From: Saprospiraceae bacterium
GTDB lineage: Bacteria > Bacteroidota > Bacteroidia > Chitinophagales > Saprospiraceae
NCBI GenBank assembly: GCA_016715245.1
Contig: JADKAS010000011.1
Span: 161,501-225,500 of the forward strand
Direction of reading: 5' to 3'
DNA length: 64,000 bases
The translations under genes and the position numbers were made by a program. Of this stretch, positions 59,478 through 64,000 are shown piece after piece (position 1 is the first letter of the stretch; every line of letters begins with the position of its first letter). The notes under the pieces are model-generated. The model saw only the letters and a program-made list of their open reading frames with translations. It was not told the origin of the DNA and did no database searches.

Positions 59478-61126
59478 ATGTTTTTTAACCAAATTCACAG
59501 AAAAGCGATATTTTTTGCCTTCTTATTGATGGCGCCATGGCTTTGTTATGGCTTGGTTTTGGGACAATGGAGATTGGATGCTTTTACACTTCATTGTACA
59601 ACGGGTGTACTACTTTCAATTCCATATTTGCTGGTTCCAAACAAATTATTCAGGCAAATTTACTGGGGCTTATCAACTTTTGGTGTTTTGGTCTGGTCCC
59701 TTGCTGAAAGTTTGTATCTTATAAAAGACAAAGTTCCGTTTAATCAGTTTGCTTTAAAAATATTTGCTGAAAGTTTTCCTTCTGAACTAAAAGGATACAT
59801 GTTGAATGTGGTGCCATTACCAGCTTCTATTTCAACTCTTGCAGCGATTTCTGTACTGTTGTATTTTGTTTTTTCTGTAAAACACGACTGGCCGATTTTA
59901 AATTCCAAACATAAAAAACTTTGGTTAACAGCAGGCCTGACCAGTTTTGTGATTCAGTTTTTGTTCCTATCATGCCCCAACAACAATGGGGTGCCTTCCA
60001 TAATACGATTACTGCAGTTTCACAAATTCGTGAATACTATCAGTCCATTACTAAAAGTCCTGAAACTATATCGAAAAGTGTAGAATCATTAAACCTTATT
60101 TGCAAAGGAGATAAAAAAACATACGTACTCATGGTTGGAGAAAGTACCAGCCGTCACCATTGGGAACTTTATGGTTACTGGCGCGATACGAATCCATACC
60201 TCTCCAAAAGAGATGATATTTGTTTGTATTCAGACGTCATCAGCAGCAATACCAGCACGGTAGAAAGTCTCAGTAAATGTCTGACATTAAATGCAAACGG
60301 CGATAAAGTACATGACTTCAGTGATGTGAATATCATGGATATTGCCAATCACTGTGGAATGACTACATATTGGATCAGCACCCATCATAAATATGGTATC
60401 GTTGATAGTTCAGTGCCGAAAGGTATGAGCTCGGCAAATCATTTTCATTATCTCATGGATGATTTTCCAAACGAGGCAGAACTTTATGATGAAAAATTGC
60501 TTGCCTATCTTGAAAAAGCACTGGCTGACCCGGGTGACCAAAAATTAATAGTTCTTCAGCTTATGGGAACCCACATCGAATATAAAGCAAGATATCCGGA
60601 AAAGTTTACAAAATTTACCCATAAAGATACTTTAGCTAGGTTATATCCCTATGCCGACACTGATCAAAGGCGTACGCTCATAAATGATTATGACAATGCA
60701 AATGTATATCAGGATTATATACTTAACCAAGTTCTGAACATCCTTTCCTGTCATAAAGAAGAAGGAAATGATGTAAGTGCTGTATACTTCAGTGACCATG
60801 GAGAGGAAGTATATGATTACAGAAATTTTTTAGGTCATACACCACAATCAAATATGTCCTGGCTGCATGAGATACCATTTTTTACATGGGGAATAAACCA
60901 TACCTGCAACCAGGATCAACCATACCAAATGAACCATTTCAGTCATACTCTCCTTGATTGGATGGACATACAGTGTAATTCCTTTCAACCTGAAAAAAGT
61001 TTGTGGTTCTCCAATCTTGATTACGGTCAGAGATATATGGGAAATGGCGAAAAATATGAACCCACCTTAGGTTTTAAAAAACAAATCACACATCCTTCTC
61101 TTTCTGCTTTCAACAGGAGGAAATAA
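59478..61126 (+). CDS. Phosphoethanolamine transferase, sulfatase-fold membrane enzyme (frame break)
   Basis: Two overlapping frames are one gene. Five membrane helices occupy the first 160 residues; the frame breaks in a T5 run near 59957, and one T joins QFFVPIMPQQQWGAFHNTI to the periplasmic domain. Catalytic features: nucleophile Thr in MVGESTSRHHWELYGYWRDTNPYL, LMGTHIEYKARYPEKF and the metal site FSDHGEEVYDYRNFLGH. These match the EptA/CptA family that adds phosphoethanolamine to lipid A, core sugars or other surface glycans. Restored length about 550 residues, as expected. Such enzymes can alter sensitivity to cationic peptides; the substrate here is unknown. Confidence 0.85.
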
Positions 61127-61446
61127 CCATAATTCTAAACAAGATTTTTTTCAAGGATGAGGGCTATCTCATTTGTATACATTTTTATTATCAATCTTTT
61201 ATTCGTTTAGTAATCAGCTTTATGGTTATCTGAATTTTTATTAAAAAGGATTTTTCGTACTCCTATTTTTGAATAAGGCTGAATTTCAAAATAATTCATG
61301 TTATTTTCACCTACAATGTTGAATTTAGGGCTTCAATTTCTATTTCACTTTAATAAAAATCTTTCCCAGAAAAGGAATTTATTTAGCATTTTACTTTCGG
61401 TTTAAAGAAAATTGTCTGTTTTTTCCCAAAAAAACATATTATGATT

Positions 61447-61543
61447 TTGCGTATGTCGCAACTTTTTTTGTCGTTTGACCGACATTTTTGCGGAATCCGC
61501 AACTTTTTGCCCGTTTTTACCCCAAAAATTGCGGAATCCGCAA
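61447..61543. promoter_or_regulatory. Three phased 15-bp dyads TTGCG-N5-CGCAA
   Basis: Perfect dyads at 61447-61461 (spacer TATGT), 61488-61502 and 61529-61543 (spacer GAATC in both), each followed by a T-run CTTTTT. Start-to-start distance is exactly 41 bp twice, about four helical turns, so all three face the same side of DNA. They end about 43 bp before a -7-like CATCTTTG (61586-61593) and 88 bp before the lipoprotein ATG. This looks like a cooperative operator array for an unknown homodimeric regulator. The remainder of the 61127-61446 gap shows nothing. Confidence 0.65.
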
Positions 61544-61631
61544 CTTTTTGTTGAAAATTTGTAAAATTTGACGAAAAAACGACTACATCTTTGTACTGTA
61601 ATTAATTTTTTAATTTTTAAAAGTATAAAGT

Positions 61632-62021
61632 ATGAAAAAGTTTTTTGTTGTAATCATGTCTTCTTTTCTGTTGTTTTCATGTTGGTCGGATATCGACGAT
61701 AGTTTTGACGCTTTAGATATTCTATTACTACCGTTCCATGTAAAATCCGGCATTACAAATGACAACGCTCCCATTACCCAACCCTTTACCTATGAAAACG
61801 AAACTGTATTCATTTCTCAGTCCGGAAAAAAAATAACGGTTTCATGCCAGAAAAAAACAACCGGGGACCAATTTTTTTACTCAGATGAAAATCTGATTTC
61901 TGATGGTCTTGTTCAAATTCAAATCGAAGATGGAAATAAACTTCAATTTTTGTATGATGACAAGAAGTTAGTTTTTGATTTGCAAAATAAACATACAAAA
62001 TGGACGAAACTGTTTGAATGA
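61632..62021 (+). CDS. Small lipoprotein, unknown function
   Basis: 129 residues. Lipobox SSFLLFSC followed by acidic WSDIDDSFDALD. The mature part is predicted beta-rich (FTYENETVFISQSGKKITVSC; LVQIQIEDGNKLQFLYDDKKLVF). No family recognised. Its upstream region with three operators and its own terminator (62059-62096) show it is an independently regulated single-gene unit. Confidence 0.7.
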   Translation: MKKFFVVIMSSFLLFSCWSDIDDSFDALDILLLPFHVKSGITNDNAPITQPFTYENETVFISQSGKKITVSCQKKTTGDQFFYSDENLISDGLVQIQIEDGNKLQFLYDDKKLVFDLQNKHTKWTKLFE

Positions 62022-62058
62022 TTTCTACTGCCTAAACTGTGTAAAAAACGGCGTGATT

Positions 62059-62096
62059 GACCTGCCCTTCTCAAAAACCGGGGCAGGTCTTTTTTA
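62059..62096 (+). terminator. Strong terminator after the small lipoprotein gene
   Basis: GACCTGCCC (62059-62067) pairs with GGGCAGGTC (62081-62089) followed by six T residues. It also overlaps the end of convergent recX. Confidence 0.85.
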
Positions 62097-62558
62097 TTCC
62101 ATGGCCATGTTTATCCATTCCATCTCAAAACCTTTACTCTGCAAAAAACGGATCAACTCCATTTTTTCCTCGTAGGCTTCATTTCCCCTGATTCCACCTC
62201 GTTTTTCAATCCAATATTTTATACTTTGCAGATATTCTTCGTCCCCTATTTTTGATAAAGCCTCTCTAACTGAATATGCCGAGACTTTTTTAATCAACAA
62301 TGCTTGCTTTATTTTTACTTTACCCCACTTTTTAATCCGAAATTTTCCTCCGGCAAATTGTATGGCAAAACGTTCTTCATTCAAATAGTTGTTTTCAATC
62401 AGGTCCGATATAATTTCTTCTAAAAATTCTCCGTAAATACCGTGGTTTAACAATTTACTCCTTACTTCTTCATGGCAACGTTCCTGATACACACAATACG
62501 TTTCTATATTGAGTTTAACATTTTCCTTAGTCCATTTTTTAGGGGTTTTATTTTCCAT
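62094..62558 (-). CDS. recX: Regulatory protein RecX
   Basis: About 154 residues from the ATG at 62558 (an earlier in-frame start at 62582 lies inside the upstream gene). Three-helix RecX repeats are visible: YCVYQERCHEEVRSKLLNHGI, IISDLIENNYLNEERFAIQFAGGKFRIKKWGKVKIKQALLIKKVS, and a third unit at the C-terminus. RecX binds and modulates RecA filaments. The recA gene is not in the window. It overlaps the HAD hydrolase gene by 11 bp, suggesting co-transcription. Confidence 0.88.
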   Translation of the reverse strand: MENKTPKKWTKENVKLNIETYCVYQERCHEEVRSKLLNHGIYGEFLEEIISDLIENNYLNEERFAIQFAGGKFRIKKWGKVKIKQALLIKKVSAYSVREALSKIGDEEYLQSIKYWIEKRGGIRGNEAYEEKMELIRFLQSKGFEMEWINMAME

Positions 62559-63189
62559 ACAGCAACCAACCGTTTTTATCAAATGTTTCCATCAAATCTT
62601 TGCCGGGATCATGATGATATACATGAATTCCAAGTCCTGCAGCTGATTGAACATTGATGAGTGAATCGTCAATAAATAGAGTCTCTTCCGCGGACAAACC
62701 CGCATCATCCAATACGTACTGGTAAATATCATTCGAAGGTTTGTGTTTTCCTATCTCAAATGAATAATAGACTTTATCAAAATACGTATTTTCAAAATCT
62801 TCGATACCGTGATTCTTTAATAAATCTCTCCTCACCCATTCGATATGCAGTTGGTTGGTATTGCTCAAAATATAGGTTTGGTAATGATGCCTGAGTTGTT
62901 TTAAAAAATTAAACTTCTCGGTATTCCACCCAATCAGCATGGCATTCCAGGCAGTAATTACATCATAACCCTGTGGTTTTGGGTCAGGGCACATATTCTG
63001 AATGTTCCAGATAAAATTTTCAACACTCATGTTTCCCGTTTCAAAGGCAACAACAACTTCTCTCAACTCATCAGGAATATCAGGAAAGGTCATAGATTGC
63101 TTCAACTGTTTCGCTAAAATATCGTAGGTCCTCTTCATATCTATATCTAGTAAAACACCTCCAAAATCAAAAATAATATTGCGAATCAT
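62548..63189 (-). CDS. HAD-superfamily (subfamily IA) hydrolase
   Basis: 213 residues. Motif I FDFGGVLLDID (nucleophile Asp8), a helical cap domain (residues about 15-90), motif II TYILSNTN, Lys motif III in EIGKHKPSNDIYQ and motif IV LFIDDSLINVQSAAGLG. The set resembles glucose-1-phosphatase YihX-like and epoxide-hydrolase N-terminal phosphatases. Substrate unknown. Confidence 0.88.
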   Translation of the reverse strand: MIRNIIFDFGGVLLDIDMKRTYDILAKQLKQSMTFPDIPDELREVVVAFETGNMSVENFIWNIQNMCPDPKPQGYDVITAWNAMLIGWNTEKFNFLKQLRHHYQTYILSNTNQLHIEWVRRDLLKNHGIEDFENTYFDKVYYSFEIGKHKPSNDIYQYVLDDAGLSAEETLFIDDSLINVQSAAGLGIHVYHHDPGKDLMETFDKNGWLLYGK

Positions 63190-63214
63190 ATTTTAATATT
63201 ATATGGCTTTAACT

Positions 63215-64000
63215 CTAATTTCTGAATGCCACAGGAAGTAGATCATTTTGTAACGTTTTCTGAAATACCCTGATATAATCAATTTCCATATAATTGGGAA
63301 ATTGTACGTTCTTTTCTTTGTGTTTCCTGCACATGGCCTGATTGGCAATTACCTGTACCGGCTCGCCATAATTAGGAAATGCCGGATCAATAAAATATTC
63401 TCCCGGTTCTAACACACAATTATAGATGGGCTTTCTTTTCAGTGAATAATATTTAGGCACTACCCTTACCATCACATCATCAATATAAAATTTGATAAGA
63501 TGCGGTTCGTATTCAATACTGAATGTATGAAATTTTTCTGAAAAATCCGTATCAAATTTTTCCAACCCGGATCTGTTGCTGTGGCAGGGAGCACCTTTTT
63601 GAGGATTATCATTCGAACAATTATTTGTCAACCAGTTATGAACTGAAAATTCAAGTTTTTCAGGTCCTTTGCATGTAAATTCAAAAACATCAATTTCTGT
63701 ATTCCAGCCAAAAATCCAAAAAGACGGCCATTGTTGTTTTCCTTTAGGCAACTTACAGCGTATTTCATATTTACCAAACGTTCTGAATATTTGTTTTGAA
63801 AACACAGTTCCTGTTGTGTATCTATATGTTTCATCAAACCATTCAGCTTTTTCTTCGCGTGTTACCAAAAAAAGTTTACCATCCTTGACTATACAGTTTT
63901 CATCTTTGTATACATTGGGCCAACCATGTGTCCTGCAAAATGCACAAGAATCTTTTTTGGAATTTTCACCATAGGGAAAATACGTAAACCATTTACCTGT
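63215..64000 (-). CDS. Glycoside hydrolase family 16 protein, partial (5' end outside window)
   Basis: The open frame continues to the window edge: GKWFTYFPYGEN at about 64000-63960, CRTHGWPNVYKDENCIVKDG before VTREEK. The catalytic EIDVFE motif (ExDxxE; nucleophile Glu and acid/base Glu) is present, with KLPKGKQQWPSFWIFGW just before it and MEIDYIRVFQK at the end. GH16 enzymes cut beta-1,3-glucans, agar, carrageenan or related polymers. The Cys and His pattern does not tell which. Probably secreted, but the N-terminus is not visible. Confidence 0.85.
   Translation of the reverse strand, partial: TGKWFTYFPYGENSKKDSCAFCRTHGWPNVYKDENCIVKDGKLFLVTREEKAEWFDETYRYTTGTVFSKQIFRTFGKYEIRCKLPKGKQQWPSFWIFGWNTEIDVFEFTCKGPEKLEFSVHNWLTNNCSNDNPQKGAPCHSNRSGLEKFDTDFSEKFHTFSIEYEPHLIKFYIDDVMVRVVPKYYSLKRKPIYNCVLEPGEYFIDPAFPNYGEPVQVIANQAMCRKHKEKNVQFPNYMEIDYIRVFQKTLQNDLLPVAFRN

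Overview
The window looks like a stretch of a Bacteroidota chromosome, most likely a Saprospiraceae-type bacterium. The sequence-level reasons are: low G+C; many large secreted proteins ending in a type IX secretion (T9SS) sorting domain (a 'YPNPV/A' start and a G.Y.(L/I) + K-rich end); SprB-like repeats; a propeller/Y_Y_Y sensor kinase; the Bacteroidota -7 promoter motif TAnnTTTG upstream of several genes; and almost no Shine-Dalgarno signals. No plasmid, phage, transposase or CRISPR signature was seen.

Layout. 1-9.3 kb: a partial Rieske oxygenase, then an 8.5-kb block bounded by two related perfect palindromes (688-727 and 9204-9265). The block holds a large beta-helix-type secreted protein, a hybrid-type sensor kinase and two NarL/LuxR response regulators. 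9.5-20.7 kb: mostly housekeeping genes: kynurenine 3-monooxygenase, an outer-membrane/TPR/SPOR protein with a PBP4-like carboxypeptidase, a DEAD-box helicase, a PaaE-like ferredoxin reductase, 2-oxoglutarate dehydrogenase E2, methylglyoxal synthase and UvrC. 20.7-25.8 kb: one minus-strand run of three glycosyltransferases followed by a metal-ABC permease fused to a DtxR/FeoA regulator. 25.8-29.5 kb: T9SS cargo and a secreted MORN-repeat caspase. 29.5-38.7 kb: a DUF4920 lipoprotein, acyl-CoA dehydrogenase, SucC, XseA/XseB, a deleted phosphopentomutase, tRNA-Arg(CCT), a TlpA-like thioredoxin and a YgiQ-type radical SAM protein. 39-59 kb: a surface-protein island with two Ig/adhesin-like cargo proteins, a GIN-domain lipoprotein, two tandem LRR paralogues, a vanadium-haloperoxidase-type phosphatase, a 1425-residue HYR/dockerin-like protein, a small barrel protein and a 1110-residue SprB-like protein. 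59.4-64 kb: a phosphoethanolamine transferase, a small lipoprotein behind three phased operators, RecX, a HAD hydrolase and a partial GH16 glucanase.

A caution for every reader: at least sixteen reading-frame breaks occur in genes that should be intact (sucC, uvrC, mgsA, xseB, rhlE, the caspase and others). Nearly all are repaired by adding one A or T to a homopolymer run. This is the signature of uncorrected long-read sequence, so I annotate these as single genes with a probable sequence error. deoB is different: besides two such breaks it lacks an internal segment that should carry metal ligands.

The most interesting unexplained signals are the palindrome pair with compensatory base changes around the sensor/beta-helix block, a 12-bp box shared by the sensor and regulator promoters at identical spacing from the -7 element, and three 15-bp dyads at exact 41-bp intervals ahead of a small lipoprotein gene.
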